From Asticcacaulis endophyticus (lineage in GTDB: Bacteria > Pseudomonadota > Alphaproteobacteria > Caulobacterales > Caulobacteraceae), in contig NZ_BMZB01000001.1 of the NCBI RefSeq assembly GCF_014652575.1, positions 682,001 through 746,000 on the forward strand: a stretch of 64,000 nucleotides of DNA, given 5' to 3'. The translations under genes were made by a program, and so were the position numbers. Positions 26,200 through 35,365 of the stretch are shown here, piece by piece. The notes below the pieces were generated by a model. That model saw only the letters and a program-made list of their open reading frames with translations. It made no database searches and was not told the origin of the DNA. The stretch's first letter is position 1; every line of letters begins with the position of its first letter.

Positions 26200-27226
26200 G
26201 ATCAGCCTCTTCGAATTTAAGCGTCAGACGCCGCCCGACCTGCGTGAAATAGACCGTCCAGGTCACCAGCATCACCGCCCCTATGCCAAACCGCGCCGAG
26301 GTGTCGGTGATTAGCTGCCTCCCGAAGCCTTCGAGCAGTCCGGCCAGAAGCAGCATGATGGCGACCCCCAGCATGACTGAGCCGGTCAGTTTACCCGCGT
26401 CAACCAGCGCGGCCTTACGCGTCAGATTGCCGGGGAACATGATCCGCCGCGCCATGTGAAACCCGGCGGCACCGGCAAGGACTATGGCCAGTAATTCGGT
26501 CGTGCCGTGAATACTCAGCCAGCCGGCGAAATCGACCAGCAGCCCCTGGCGCGCGAACAGCCACAGCATGGCCCCTAAAAGCATCCCGTTATGCAGGATC
26601 AAAAGGGCCGTCGGTATGCCCGCAATCACCCCGAGCGCAAAGGCAAAGATCGATACCTGGGTATTGTGCGACATCAGAAAGACCGAAAAGACGGCCAGTC
26701 CATCAGTACTGCCCTCAAGGGTTTTTTTCAGATCAGCGGCCGAGGCCGACAGATTGCGGCCGCCTGACATATCTTCGCCGACCAGCGCCGAATACCAGCT
26801 CTGATCGCCCGCACACAACAGCCAGCCCGCCACAATCCCGATCACCAGACAGGCCAGAGACAATAAAAACTCCGGCCCGATGCGGCGCACACTTTCAGGC
26901 CACTGCCGCCCGAAATAGCCGGTCAGAATATCTTTGAAACGGGCATGGGGCCCATAGATGCCCATATAGGCGCGGGCACATAAGCCCTGAAGATAGCCGA
27001 TCAGATTGCGGTCGAGCGAGATCGAACGCGCCATCGACAGCGACGACACGGCTGAGCGATACAGCACCGGCAGGTTCAGAAGTTCATCGGTCGAAAAGCT
27101 GTTCAGCTTACCCTGATCAAGGCGATCCAGCGCCCGGCTTAAGGTGCGCCAGTCTTTTTCGCGGGCGTCACGAAATTTCTGGCTCTTAAGTTGCAGGGCG
27201 GGTTTTGCGGGGTCTTCATCGCTCAT
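26186..27226 (-). CDS. Stage II sporulation protein M-like (SpoIIM/DUF95) membrane protein
   Basis: 346 residues. The N-terminal third is soluble and charged (FRDAREKDWRTLSRALD, typical of the group), followed by about six hydrophobic segments with MSHNTQVSIFAFALGVIAGIPT and SIHGTTELLAI, the marks of the family. Despite the name it has no link to sporulation here; such genes are regular members of MoxR-DUF58 operons. It starts 9 bases after the DUF58 gene and overlaps the RDD gene. Confidence 0.9.
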   Translation of the reverse strand: MSDEDPAKPALQLKSQKFRDAREKDWRTLSRALDRLDQGKLNSFSTDELLNLPVLYRSAVSSLSMARSISLDRNLIGYLQGLCARAYMGIYGPHARFKDILTGYFGRQWPESVRRIGPEFLLSLACLVIGIVAGWLLCAGDQSWYSALVGEDMSGGRNLSASAADLKKTLEGSTDGLAVFSVFLMSHNTQVSIFAFALGVIAGIPTALLILHNGMLLGAMLWLFARQGLLVDFAGWLSIHGTTELLAIVLAGAAGFHMARRIMFPGNLTRKAALVDAGKLTGSVMLGVAIMLLLAGLLEGFGRQLITDTSARFGIGAVMLVTWTVYFTQVGRRLTLKFEEADHGRA

Positions 27227-27235
27227 GTGATCCTC

Positions 27236-28543
27236 CTACAACCGGTCGGCTTGCTTGAGCGCCAGATATTTGGTGACGATGAGCGTGGCCATTTGCTCGG
27301 TCGGCGCCTCCAGCACCTCAATCCCCTGCCGGCGCAGCAGGGCATGGACGGTTTCGCGCTGGGTCAAAAGGCGCTGGGCGAAAATGGCGCGGCTGACATC
27401 TTCGGGCGTGAGTGGCGGTTTGGCGGCAAGATCTTCGAGCACTTCGTCGCGGAAGGCCACAAAGATGATAACGTGCTTTTTCGACAGGCGGTTGAGCGCC
27501 TCCAGCATCAGGTCGGCGCTGATTTCGTCAATAAAATCGGTAAACAGCACGATCAGCGACCGTCGCCCGATGCGCGAATTAAGATCGGCCAGAGCCAGCG
27601 TATGATTGGACTCTTCGGCCATGTCCGACAGGGACGATAGCTGATGTTTCAACACCTCATAGCCCTGCATGCCCGATACCTGCGGGGCGATGTGATAGGG
27701 CTGTGACGCAAAGGCAAAGCTACGGATATTATCGCCGATTTTCAGCGCGCAATAGCCGAGCAACAGTCCGGCATAGAGCGCCCGATCCAGCCGTTTGATG
27801 CCAAGCAGTGGCTCTCCCATCAGCCGCCCGGTATCAAAGGCCAGTACGATGTGATGATTGCGTTCGGCCTGAAACTCCCGCGACAACAGTTTGAGGTGGC
27901 GGGCCGAGGAGCGCCAGTCGATCCGGCGCGGGTCCTGACTGGCATCATATTCACGCAGGGCATGAAATTCCGAGCCATTGTGCAACTGGTTCTGCACGCG
28001 CACGCCGTAAATGCTGTCGTAGGAAAACAGCTCCGACGCATCGTGTTGTACACCTTCGATGTCCGGGGTGACCACGATCTGGCGATCCAGCGTCAGGCGC
28101 TTTTGAATCCAGATCAGCCCCAGAACCCCGCGATAACGGATATGGATATCCTCCAGAACCGCCACGCCGCGGGCATGGGCCTTGAGCGCCAGTTCGGCGT
28201 GGAAGGCCCCCTCATTATCGGTGATAGCTTGCGCGGTATCGCTGACGATCAGCAGGTGATTGGCCCCAAACCGCACCTCAAGCGCACCCGGTCTGCGGCC
28301 CGTGAAGGTCAGGCTGAATGGCCAGACATAGTCACGGCCCACGCCCATGCTACGCGGGGTTTTCAGGTCGAGCTTAAGTGTGCGTGACAAGGGCGCAAAT
28401 AGCCCGTCAAACAGCGAAAGCCCCAAAACCCCAAGCATGACCAGCGGCGCCCAGACCCAGCCTTGCGGCCACGCCAAAGCCAGCACGATGCTTAAGGCGA
28501 CGCACAGGACAAGGATCGTAATGAGGCGGGCGGTGGGGTACAT
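27236..28543 (-). CDS. DUF58-domain protein (von Willebrand A-like)
   Basis: 435 residues. Two hydrophobic segments at the N-terminus anchor it; the DUF58 signature is REYDASQDPRRIDWRSSARH in the middle, followed by HHIVLAFDTG, the start of a vWA-like fold, and later LIVLFTDFID. These proteins are the usual partners of MoxR ATPases, which are thought to act as chaperones for vWA-containing proteins. It starts 2 bases after the MoxR stop codon. Confidence 0.93.
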   Translation of the reverse strand: MYPTARLITILVLCVALSIVLALAWPQGWVWAPLVMLGVLGLSLFDGLFAPLSRTLKLDLKTPRSMGVGRDYVWPFSLTFTGRRPGALEVRFGANHLLIVSDTAQAITDNEGAFHAELALKAHARGVAVLEDIHIRYRGVLGLIWIQKRLTLDRQIVVTPDIEGVQHDASELFSYDSIYGVRVQNQLHNGSEFHALREYDASQDPRRIDWRSSARHLKLLSREFQAERNHHIVLAFDTGRLMGEPLLGIKRLDRALYAGLLLGYCALKIGDNIRSFAFASQPYHIAPQVSGMQGYEVLKHQLSSLSDMAEESNHTLALADLNSRIGRRSLIVLFTDFIDEISADLMLEALNRLSKKHVIIFVAFRDEVLEDLAAKPPLTPEDVSRAIFAQRLLTQRETVHALLRRQGIEVLEAPTEQMATLIVTKYLALKQADRL

Positions 28544-28545
28544 GA

Positions 28546-29496
28546 CTATCTGGGGATCTCAACGCGTTCCAGCAGGCTTTGCAGCACGCTGTCGACATTG
28601 GCGCCTTCGATCTCCGCCGACGCCGATAAGAGCACACGGTGGCGCATACAGGGGGCATAGAGCGCCTTGATGTCATCGGGCAGCACATAGTCACGACCAT
28701 CCAGTGTAGCGCGCGCCCGTGCGGCCCGCGCCAGCAGCGCGCCCGAACGCGGTGACGCGCCGACGCTCAGTTGCGCCACTTCGCGGGTGGCCCGGATCAG
28801 GTTGACGATGTAGTTGAGATTGGCGTCATTCAGCTTAACCTGCGCCACCACATCAATGGCCTGAGCCAGTGTTGCGGCATCGATAACGCGGGAAATATTC
28901 AGCGTAGTATCGGTCGCCGCCGCATTGCCCGACAGGCTGACGATGCGTCGCTCTTCCTCGATGCTGGGGTAGCTTAAAATGTGCTTGAACAAAAACCGGT
29001 CAAGCTGCGCTTCGGGCAGGGGATAGGTGCCCTGCTGTTCAATCGGGTTCTGGGTGGCAATGACCGTAAAGCGCGCCCCCAGATCGTGGCGGGTGCCATC
29101 CAGCGTCACAAACCGCTCCTGCATGGCCTCAAGCAGGGCGGCTTGAGTCTTGGGCGGGGTGCGGTTGATTTCGTCGGCCAGCAACAGATCGCAGAAAATC
29201 GGCCCTTTGCTGAGCGAAAAGCTGGAGGTCTGAAAGTTAAACAGGTTCGACCCCAGAATGTCGCCGGGCAGCATATCCGGCGTGAACTGGATGCGGCCAA
29301 AGCGCAGATCAAGCGATTGGCAAAAGGCCCGCGCCAACAGGGTCTTGGCGGTGCCGGGAGGCCCTTCGAGCAGGATGTGGCCGCCCGAAAACAGCGCCAC
29401 CAGCATAAGCTCGACCGTATCGGCCTGGCCCACCACCGCCTTGGCGATTTCGGCCCTGAGCTGGTCCGCTAAGGATTTAATGTCGGATATTTGCAC
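28546..29496 (-). CDS. moxR: MoxR-family AAA+ ATPase
   Basis: 316 residues from GTG at 29496, just after the stop of the DUF4350 gene with GGAG ten bases upstream. An ATG at 29553 in the same frame would add 19 residues but overlaps the upstream gene by over 50 bases. Walker A is EGPPGTAKT, Walker B is LLADEINRTPPKTQAALLEAMQE, and sensor 1 is ATQNPIEQQGTYPLPEAQLDRF, the exact MoxR pattern. It should remodel or activate the DUF58/vWA partner encoded next. Confidence 0.95.
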   Translation of the reverse strand: MQISDIKSLADQLRAEIAKAVVGQADTVELMLVALFSGGHILLEGPPGTAKTLLARAFCQSLDLRFGRIQFTPDMLPGDILGSNLFNFQTSSFSLSKGPIFCDLLLADEINRTPPKTQAALLEAMQERFVTLDGTRHDLGARFTVIATQNPIEQQGTYPLPEAQLDRFLFKHILSYPSIEEERRIVSLSGNAAATDTTLNISRVIDAATLAQAIDVVAQVKLNDANLNYIVNLIRATREVAQLSVGASPRSGALLARAARARATLDGRDYVLPDDIKALYAPCMRHRVLLSASAEIEGANVDSVLQSLLERVEIPR

Positions 29497-29500
29497 GGTG

Positions 29501-31096
29501 TCAGCTCTCCGTTTTGGATGGGGTGGTGCGGGGTTTGATATCGCCCGTCTCAAGACGCCATTGATGCAGGCGCTGACACAGGCTGATGAGATGGGCAGGC
29601 GTGGTCACTTTGGTCGCGTCGCGGGCGATGGCGCTATAGGTTTCGGTGGTCCCCGTGCGCGCGCTCAACTGATCGGCCAGTTCATCGGACGACAGGGTGG
29701 CGTGGCCCATATAGCCGCGCGCTTTAAGGGCCGCATCGCGCATCATCTGGGCATAGAGCGGGGCCAGTTTCGGCTCGCGTCCGGCCTTGCCCAGCAGGCG
29801 CGCGGCATTGTCCGCCAGTATGCTGACCCCGCGCCCCAGCGGTGCCGATTTGGTCATATCATGGGCGGGGCCAAAGCGGGCAAAGGCCGCCCACATCAGG
29901 CCCAGCCCCAGCACCATAAAGGCCAAAGGCACGGCAATAAACGGTGGGGTGGCGATATGGTGCAGCAGGCTTTTGTCGACCGAATGGCCGTTGAAGGTGA
30001 GGTTAAACACAACCGACGGCGGGGTGGCCGATTTACCACGTACAGCGTCAATCAGGGTCAGGGCCGTGACGACTTTTTGCGGGTCGCCCAAAATCTGGTT
30101 ATTGAGCAGGTCGGGGTCGGTCAGCAGATAGACCGGATGTGTGTATGGTTTTTCACCGGGCAGGGCATTAACGCGCGCCAGCACGATTTCGCCCTTTGGG
30201 CCGGTCAGGATCGGGGTGAGTTTAGGCGTCGCCACGACCGATTGCAGGCCCTTGATCTTACCGGCCTTAAGCGGAGCCGTAAACAGGGTCTGGCCCGATG
30301 CGGGTTGCAGGGTCAGGGTGCGCGAGACCTTGGTGGGGGCGCGGGCAAACTGATAATCGACTGGCACCACAGGCCGCGTCATGATCATCTTTTCACCGGA
30401 TTTTTCCAGATCCGAGGTTTCGGTTCGGGTGTCCGACAGCAATCGCATCAGATCAAGCAAAGTGCTGTAAGGCTGCGTCCATTCGTTTTGCGACCAGCGC
30501 GGACGGGTGCGGTGAGGTGCGGCCTGCCATTTCGGCAGTACGATCAGGACAGCGTCCCCTTGCGCGTCGTAAAGGATGTGATCGGATTTGGCCTTATCCG
30601 CGCCACGGGTGGCTTCACCTATGTCTTCGGGGCCACTGACTGAGGCACGCGTTTCGGCCACCTTGCGTCGGGCGAGGATCGCTTCATATTCACGGTCCGA
30701 GCTATCTTCGGATGCCGCCTCCTCCGCGCTCGCTGAAGACGCCGTCTGCCCGCTTTCAGCAGTATCAATCGTATCAGCGGCAGGCATTTCCAAAGCATAG
30801 AGCGCAAAGACGCTATCGACATCTTCAAGCGTGATGATCTCAAGATCATAGCGCTGTTGCGGGCCGGTTTCGCGGCGGTTGATATCGCTGCGGTAACCGC
30901 GCGCATCGAGCAGTTTATAGATACCTTTAAAGCCGTGCGGTGAGATCGCGCCGGCATCGGCTGACTGCGGGCTGTCCGGATCGAAGGACGGCGAAATCAG
31001 GATCAGGGCCGCCGTCGCAAACAGGCCGACGCACAACAGGCCGACGATCATCGGTAGCAGACGATTAAGCGGGGGCAGGCGGAGATTAAGTTTCAT
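29501..31096 (-). CDS. DUF4350-domain membrane protein
   Basis: 531 residues. One membrane segment lies at about 13-35, then the DUF4350 region starting with SPHGFKGIYKLLDARGY. A segment rich in Ala, Ser and Glu (about 105-160) looks disordered and is probably an added linker. A second membrane segment is at about 380-405, with a helical C-terminal part. It overlaps the DUF4129 gene by one base (TGATG) and precedes moxR. Such proteins are a standard part of this operon type; function unknown. Confidence 0.82.
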   Translation of the reverse strand: MKLNLRLPPLNRLLPMIVGLLCVGLFATAALILISPSFDPDSPQSADAGAISPHGFKGIYKLLDARGYRSDINRRETGPQQRYDLEIITLEDVDSVFALYALEMPAADTIDTAESGQTASSASAEEAASEDSSDREYEAILARRKVAETRASVSGPEDIGEATRGADKAKSDHILYDAQGDAVLIVLPKWQAAPHRTRPRWSQNEWTQPYSTLLDLMRLLSDTRTETSDLEKSGEKMIMTRPVVPVDYQFARAPTKVSRTLTLQPASGQTLFTAPLKAGKIKGLQSVVATPKLTPILTGPKGEIVLARVNALPGEKPYTHPVYLLTDPDLLNNQILGDPQKVVTALTLIDAVRGKSATPPSVVFNLTFNGHSVDKSLLHHIATPPFIAVPLAFMVLGLGLMWAAFARFGPAHDMTKSAPLGRGVSILADNAARLLGKAGREPKLAPLYAQMMRDAALKARGYMGHATLSSDELADQLSARTGTTETYSAIARDATKVTTPAHLISLCQRLHQWRLETGDIKPRTTPSKTES

Positions 31097-31827
31097 CAGC
31101 CGATCCCTTCGATGGCGACGAAATCGACATAGGCCTGACGGCAGGCGTCGAACCCTTCGCGCCCGACACGGATACCGGCGAAATAGCTCATTTCAACCCA
31201 GCGCGTAATTTCCCCGAATGCCGGACGCGCATCATATGGCAGCAGCGGATGGCTTAAGATATCGCGCGATGAATAATGGCTGCGCACCAGATCGGGCCGG
31301 TAAGCGTTCAGATCGGCCACCGACCTCAGCAACAGCAAATGCACGGCTTCATCATAGTCACCCTTGGCCGCCAGCGCGTCGATATCGTGCAACAGGGCGG
31401 CAGCGGCGTCTTTGGTGGGCCGCCACATCGTCTCAGGTTTCATCACATCGCGCGGGAGGAAGCGTTCAATCTGCTGACGGATCAGCATCCGCACAAACGG
31501 CGATAGCACCAGTACCGCCAGCGCAAACACCAGAAAATAAATCAGCCAGGGCAGGATGGGCCCAAGGGGTGCCATGATCTTGCCGATCGCGGTGATGACA
31601 TCGCCCAGCCAGTGCAGCACATCTTTGAGCCATTGCGGCATCTCGGTCTTAGGCGGGTTAACCTGGGCGAAGTGGGTCTGGATGTAGCCGCTGCCATTGA
31701 CGTCATCAATCAGGCTGCGGGCCTGATCCTGAGTCACAGATTCCGGGGTCACAGACACGCCCACAGGCGCGGCCGCCGATGCGGAAACGCTCGCGTCTGT
31801 CTGACTGTCGGAAAGCCTAAGCCCCAT
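31096..31827 (-). CDS. DUF4129-domain membrane protein
   Basis: 243 residues from the ATG at 31827 (GGAGAGG just upstream); an in-frame ATG at 31875 lacks a site. There is one clear membrane segment (about 95-115). The C-terminal DUF4129 domain has YDEAVHLLLLRSVADLNAYRP and the ending RACRQAYVDFV. It is the first gene of the six-gene operon DUF4129-DUF4350-moxR-DUF58-spoIIM-RDD, a layout also found in other alpha- and gammaproteobacteria. Confidence 0.82.
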   Translation of the reverse strand: MGLRLSDSQTDASVSASAAAPVGVSVTPESVTQDQARSLIDDVNGSGYIQTHFAQVNPPKTEMPQWLKDVLHWLGDVITAIGKIMAPLGPILPWLIYFLVFALAVLVLSPFVRMLIRQQIERFLPRDVMKPETMWRPTKDAAAALLHDIDALAAKGDYDEAVHLLLLRSVADLNAYRPDLVRSHYSSRDILSHPLLPYDARPAFGEITRWVEMSYFAGIRVGREGFDACRQAYVDFVAIEGIG

Positions 31828-31910
31828 AACCTCTCCCCACCCCACGACCATAGGCTGAGGACATATTTGGGTCAATCGGCAATTGGACGCAGGCGGCCTT
31901 TAACGGTAAT

Positions 31911-32804
31911 TTATGCCCGAAAATACGTGGACTGAAAATAGTCCTCAGCCTGCCGCATAAAGTCATCGGCAATCGCGCGCACGGCTTGTGGCAATTCATG
32001 GCGCGGCCGGAACAGTCCGATCTGACGCGTCGGCGTAAACCCTTCCAGATTTACAAAAGCGGCGGCGCCATTTTGATAGCTGGTTTGATAGCTTTGGGGC
32101 ATGACGGTGGCACCAACCCCTGCCGACACCATATCCAGCGCGCGCTCATCATGGCGGGTACGGTAAACCAGTGGCGGTCGCACATTGCGGTCGGTGAAAT
32201 AGCGGCTGGTTTCAGACAGAACTTCGCAGAAAGATCGCACGATCATCGGCTGATCAGCCATGTCTTCGCCGCGTACCGTGCCCGCGCCAGCCAAAGGGTG
32301 ATCCGGCGGCAGCACTAGGCTATAGCCCTCACGATAAAGCGGCACACTACGGTCATCCTCAACCCGCCGGATCGACAGCGCAAAGTCGATGCCGCGCTCA
32401 TCCATGCGGTTGAGCAGTTCCTGCTCGGTGCCATCCGACAGTTCAAACTGCGTGTTCGGATGTATCGCACGAACGCTTTTGATCAGGCCCGCGATCCGTT
32501 GTGACGGCAGGGTATGCAGCACGCCCAGCCGCAGTACCGGTGCCGTGACACCTTGCGCCACTTCAGCCAGAGCCAGATTACATTCATGCAGGATGGTCTT
32601 GGCGCGGGGCAGGAACCGCGCCCCGGCGGTGGTCAGAAACACCCGCTTATTGTTGCGCACAAAAAGGGCGGCCCCAACCGTCTCTTCCAGCCGTTTTATC
32701 CCGGCCGACAGGGTGGGCTGGGTCACGGACGAGGCACTGGCGGCCTTGGAAAATGAGCCGGTTTCAACCACCGCCAGAAAATAACGCAGCAGGTAAGGGT
32801 CCAT
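31911..32804 (-). CDS. LysR-family transcriptional regulator, divergent from the liu operon
   Basis: 297 residues from the ATG at 32804 (start MDPYLLRYF, GGAG four bases upstream); upstream in-frame sequence to 32933 is not LysR-like. The helix-turn-helix is LRYFLAVVETGSFSKAASASSVTQPTLSAGIKRLE in outline, and the effector domain follows from about residue 90. LysR proteins often control the divergent neighbour, here the leucine breakdown genes starting at 32969. In gammaproteobacteria these genes are controlled by other families (LiuR, LiuQ), so LysR control would be different; it is inferred only. Confidence 0.92.
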   Translation of the reverse strand: MDPYLLRYFLAVVETGSFSKAASASSVTQPTLSAGIKRLEETVGAALFVRNNKRVFLTTAGARFLPRAKTILHECNLALAEVAQGVTAPVLRLGVLHTLPSQRIAGLIKSVRAIHPNTQFELSDGTEQELLNRMDERGIDFALSIRRVEDDRSVPLYREGYSLVLPPDHPLAGAGTVRGEDMADQPMIVRSFCEVLSETSRYFTDRNVRPPLVYRTRHDERALDMVSAGVGATVMPQSYQTSYQNGAAAFVNLEGFTPTRQIGLFRPRHELPQAVRAIADDFMRQAEDYFQSTYFRA

Positions 32805-32968
32805 TATACTCCCCTGCCTTGGCGTGGGAGGTGGCGCGCCAAAGGCGTGGCGGAGGGAGGCATGTTTGCACCAGTATGAATAGAAAATTTCTATCAATTC
32901 TATTTTTATAATCGATTTTATCAATTTCAACAAGATGGCTATCCTACGGGTAAATACAGGGAATCCAC
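32805..32968. promoter_or_regulatory. Divergent control region, LysR gene and liu operon
   Basis: 164 bases with an AT-rich core (about 32880-32930). It contains the direct repeat TATCAATT (32892-32899 and 32919-32926, 27 bases apart) around the palindrome AATCGATT (32910-32917). Spacing near two to three DNA turns suits LysR-type binding, but the usual T-N11-A match is not decisive. Confidence 0.4.
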
Positions 32969-34576
32969 ATGACCATCTGGGTCAGCGACATCGATACCGC
33001 CTCTGAGGGTTTTCGCGCCAATGCCGCGCGGCTGAAAGCCATGACGGCGGAGTTGCACGCGCTCACCGCCCGCATAGCTGAGGGCGGGCCCGCCGCTGCC
33101 CGTGACCGCCATGTCGCCCGTGGAAAGCTTTTGCCGCGTGATCGCATTACCGCCTTGATCGATCAGGGCTCGCCCTTTCTGGAAATCGGAGCGTTAGCGG
33201 CGCATGGGGTTTACGCCGAACAGGTTGCGTCCGCCGGGATCATCTGCGGCATTGGCCGGATCGAAGGCACCGAGTGCATGATCGTGTGCAATGATGCCAC
33301 GGTTAAGGGCGGCACTTACTATCCGCTGACGGTCAAGAAGCATTTGCGGGCGCAGGAAATCGCCCTGACCAACCATTTGCCCTGTGTCTATCTGGTCGAT
33401 TCCGGCGGCGCCAACCTGCCTAATCAGGACGAGGTCTTTCCTGATCGCGATCATTTTGGCCGCATCTTTTTCAATCAGGCGCAGATGTCAGCCCGCAATA
33501 TCCCGCAGATCGCCGTCGTGATGGGCAGTTGCACGGCGGGCGGGGCCTATGTGCCGGCCATGTCGGATGAAACCATCATCGTGCGCCATCAGGGGACGAT
33601 CTTTTTAGGTGGGCCGCCGCTGGTTAAGGCCGCGACCGGTGAAGTGGTCAGCGCCGAAGACTTAGGCGGTGGCGATGTGCACGCCAGACGCTCAGGCGTG
33701 GCCGATCATCTGGCCGATAATGATGCCGAGGCCCTACAGATCGCGCGGCGAATTGTGCGCCATTTGAACCGCACAAAAACGGTATCTGTGGCGGTACGGG
33801 AGGTGCAGGCACCGGCGTATGACCTTGAGGAACTTTACGGCCTGATCCCGGCCGATCCAAAGCAGCCTATCGATGCCCGCGAACTGATCGGTCGCATTGT
33901 CGATGGTTCGCAATTTGATGAGTTTAAGCCGCTTTATGGGGAAACCCTGATTACCGGATTTGCCCATCTTTATGGCTATCCGGTAGGTATTATTGCCAAT
34001 AACGGGGTGCTGTTTTCGCAGAGTGCCTTAAAAGGCGCGCACTTTGTGGAACTGTGCGCCGGACGCGGCATACCGCTGATCTTTCTGCAAAACATCACCG
34101 GCTTTATGGTTGGCCAAAAATACGAAAACGAAGGCATTGCCCGTGATGGTGCAAAGCTGGTGACGGCGGTGGCCTGTGCCAATGTACCTAAGCTGACCCT
34201 GATTTTCGGCGGCTCCTACGGGGCTGGTAATTACGGCATGTGCGGACGGGCCTTTGATCCGCGCTTTGTGTGGATGTGGCCCAATGCGCGTATTTCGGTC
34301 ATGGGCGGCGCACAGGCGGCAGGGGTTCTGGCCACCGTTAAACGCGATGCCATTGAAGCCAAAGGCGGCACATGGTCGCTAGAGGATGAGGCCGCCTTTA
34401 AGGCCCCCTATATCGAACAGTTCGAGGCCCAGAGCCATGCCTTTTATGCATCGGCGCGCCTGTGGGACGACGGGGTGATCGACCCTGCTGACACCCGCCG
34501 GGTCTTGGGGTTGTCGCTGTCGGCGGCTTTGAATGCCCCGATTCAACCGACCCGGTTTGGTATATTCAGGATGTGA
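32969..34576 (+). CDS. liuB: Methylcrotonyl-CoA carboxylase, carboxyltransferase (beta) subunit
   Basis: 535 residues, normal length. The carboxyltransferase fold shows [32 protein letters not shown] features, the acyl-CoA site [18 protein letters not shown], and the second half [15 protein letters not shown]. It forms the alpha6-beta6 enzyme with the biotin subunit (35358) and carboxylates 3-methylcrotonyl-CoA in leucine breakdown. First gene of liuB-liuC-liuD-liuA-liuE; AGGGA ribosome site. Confidence 0.96.
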   Translation: MTIWVSDIDTASEGFRANAARLKAMTAELHALTARIAEGGPAAARDRHVARGKLLPRDRITALIDQGSPFLEIGALAAHGVYAEQVASAGIICGIGRIEGTECMIVCNDATVKGGTYYPLTVKKHLRAQEIALTNHLPCVYLVDSGGANLPNQDEVFPDRDHFGRIFFNQAQMSARNIPQIAVVMGSCTAGGAYVPAMSDETIIVRHQGTIFLGGPPLVKAATGEVVSAEDLGGGDVHARRSGVADHLADNDAEALQIARRIVRHLNRTKTVSVAVREVQAPAYDLEELYGLIPADPKQPIDARELIGRIVDGSQFDEFKPLYGETLITGFAHLYGYPVGIIANNGVLFSQSALKGAHFVELCAGRGIPLIFLQNITGFMVGQKYENEGIARDGAKLVTAVACANVPKLTLIFGGSYGAGNYGMCGRAFDPRFVWMWPNARISVMGGAQAAGVLATVKRDAIEAKGGTWSLEDEAAFKAPYIEQFEAQSHAFYASARLWDDGVIDPADTRRVLGLSLSAALNAPIQPTRFGIFRM

Positions 34577-34585
34577 GGTCACAGC

Positions 34586-35365
34586 ATGTCGTCCCTATCG
34601 CTACATATCGCTGATGGCATTGCCCGCGTCATCCTCAACCGGCCTGAGCGGCATAATGCCTTTGATGCCCGCCTGATCGATGATCTGGAAGACACCTTCA
34701 CCCTGCTGGGGCGGGACACAAACGTCCGGGTGATCGTCCTGACCCATGCCGGCGTTAATTTCTGCGCCGGTGCTGATCTGGAATGGATGGCGGCCTCGGC
34801 GGCCAAACCGAAAACCGAAAACCGCGAAGACGCCCTGAAAATGGCGCGCATGTTTGCGGCCATCAACGCCTGCCCTAAACCGGTGATCGGGCTGGTGCGC
34901 GGTAAGGCCATCGGCGGGGGCGTAGGGCTGGTGGCGTGCTGCGATATCGTCATTGCCGCCCCCGATGCCAGCTTTGCGCTTAGCGAGGTTAGGCTGGGCC
35001 TGATCCCGGCGGTGATATCGCCGTTCGTGGTGGCTAAGATCGGCCCCTCACAGACCCGCCGGTACATGATCAGCGCCGAGGCGTTTGATGCCATAACCGC
35101 CGTGTCCATCGGCCTGATCCATGAGGTGTGTGCGGATGGGGAGGCGACGCTTACGACCCTGATCGCCACCCTGCTGCGCAATGCGCCAAAGGCGATGGCG
35201 GAAGTTAAAACCCTGCTGGCCGATGTGGCGGGGAAAGCCATAGATGACGATCTTTTGAGCGTGTGCGCCGACCGTATTGCTGCGCGCCGGGCCTCATTTG
35301 AGGGCATGGAGGGCGTGGCCGCCTTCCTTGGCAAACGCAAAGCCGATTGGGTGCCCAATGACTAA
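34586..35365 (+). CDS. liuC: Methylglutaconyl-CoA hydratase (enoyl-CoA hydratase family)
   Basis: 259 residues. Crotonase-fold marks are NRPERHNAFD, the oxyanion-hole region FCAGADLEWM, and GGGVGLVACCDIVIA followed by SEVRLGLIPAVISP with a catalytic Glu. In this operon the substrate should be 3-methylglutaconyl-CoA, hydrated to HMG-CoA. It begins 9 bases after liuB and overlaps liuD by 8 bases. Confidence 0.92.
   Translation: MSSLSLHIADGIARVILNRPERHNAFDARLIDDLEDTFTLLGRDTNVRVIVLTHAGVNFCAGADLEWMAASAAKPKTENREDALKMARMFAAINACPKPVIGLVRGKAIGGGVGLVACCDIVIAAPDASFALSEVRLGLIPAVISPFVVAKIGPSQTRRYMISAEAFDAITAVSIGLIHEVCADGEATLTTLIATLLRNAPKAMAEVKTLLADVAGKAIDDDLLSVCADRIAARRASFEGMEGVAAFLGKRKADWVPND

Noticed and set aside
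27396-27412. A 17-base match (ATCTTCGGGCGTGAG) to part of the DUF4142 insert
   Set aside because: It encodes a normal conserved part of the DUF58 protein, with no hairpins or direct repeats around it; taken as chance.
29258-30643. A 461-codon plus-strand open frame opposite the DUF4350 and moxR genes
   Set aside because: It is the shadow of GC-rich coding sequence on the other strand; the minus-strand genes have clear families and operon spacing, the plus frame has none.
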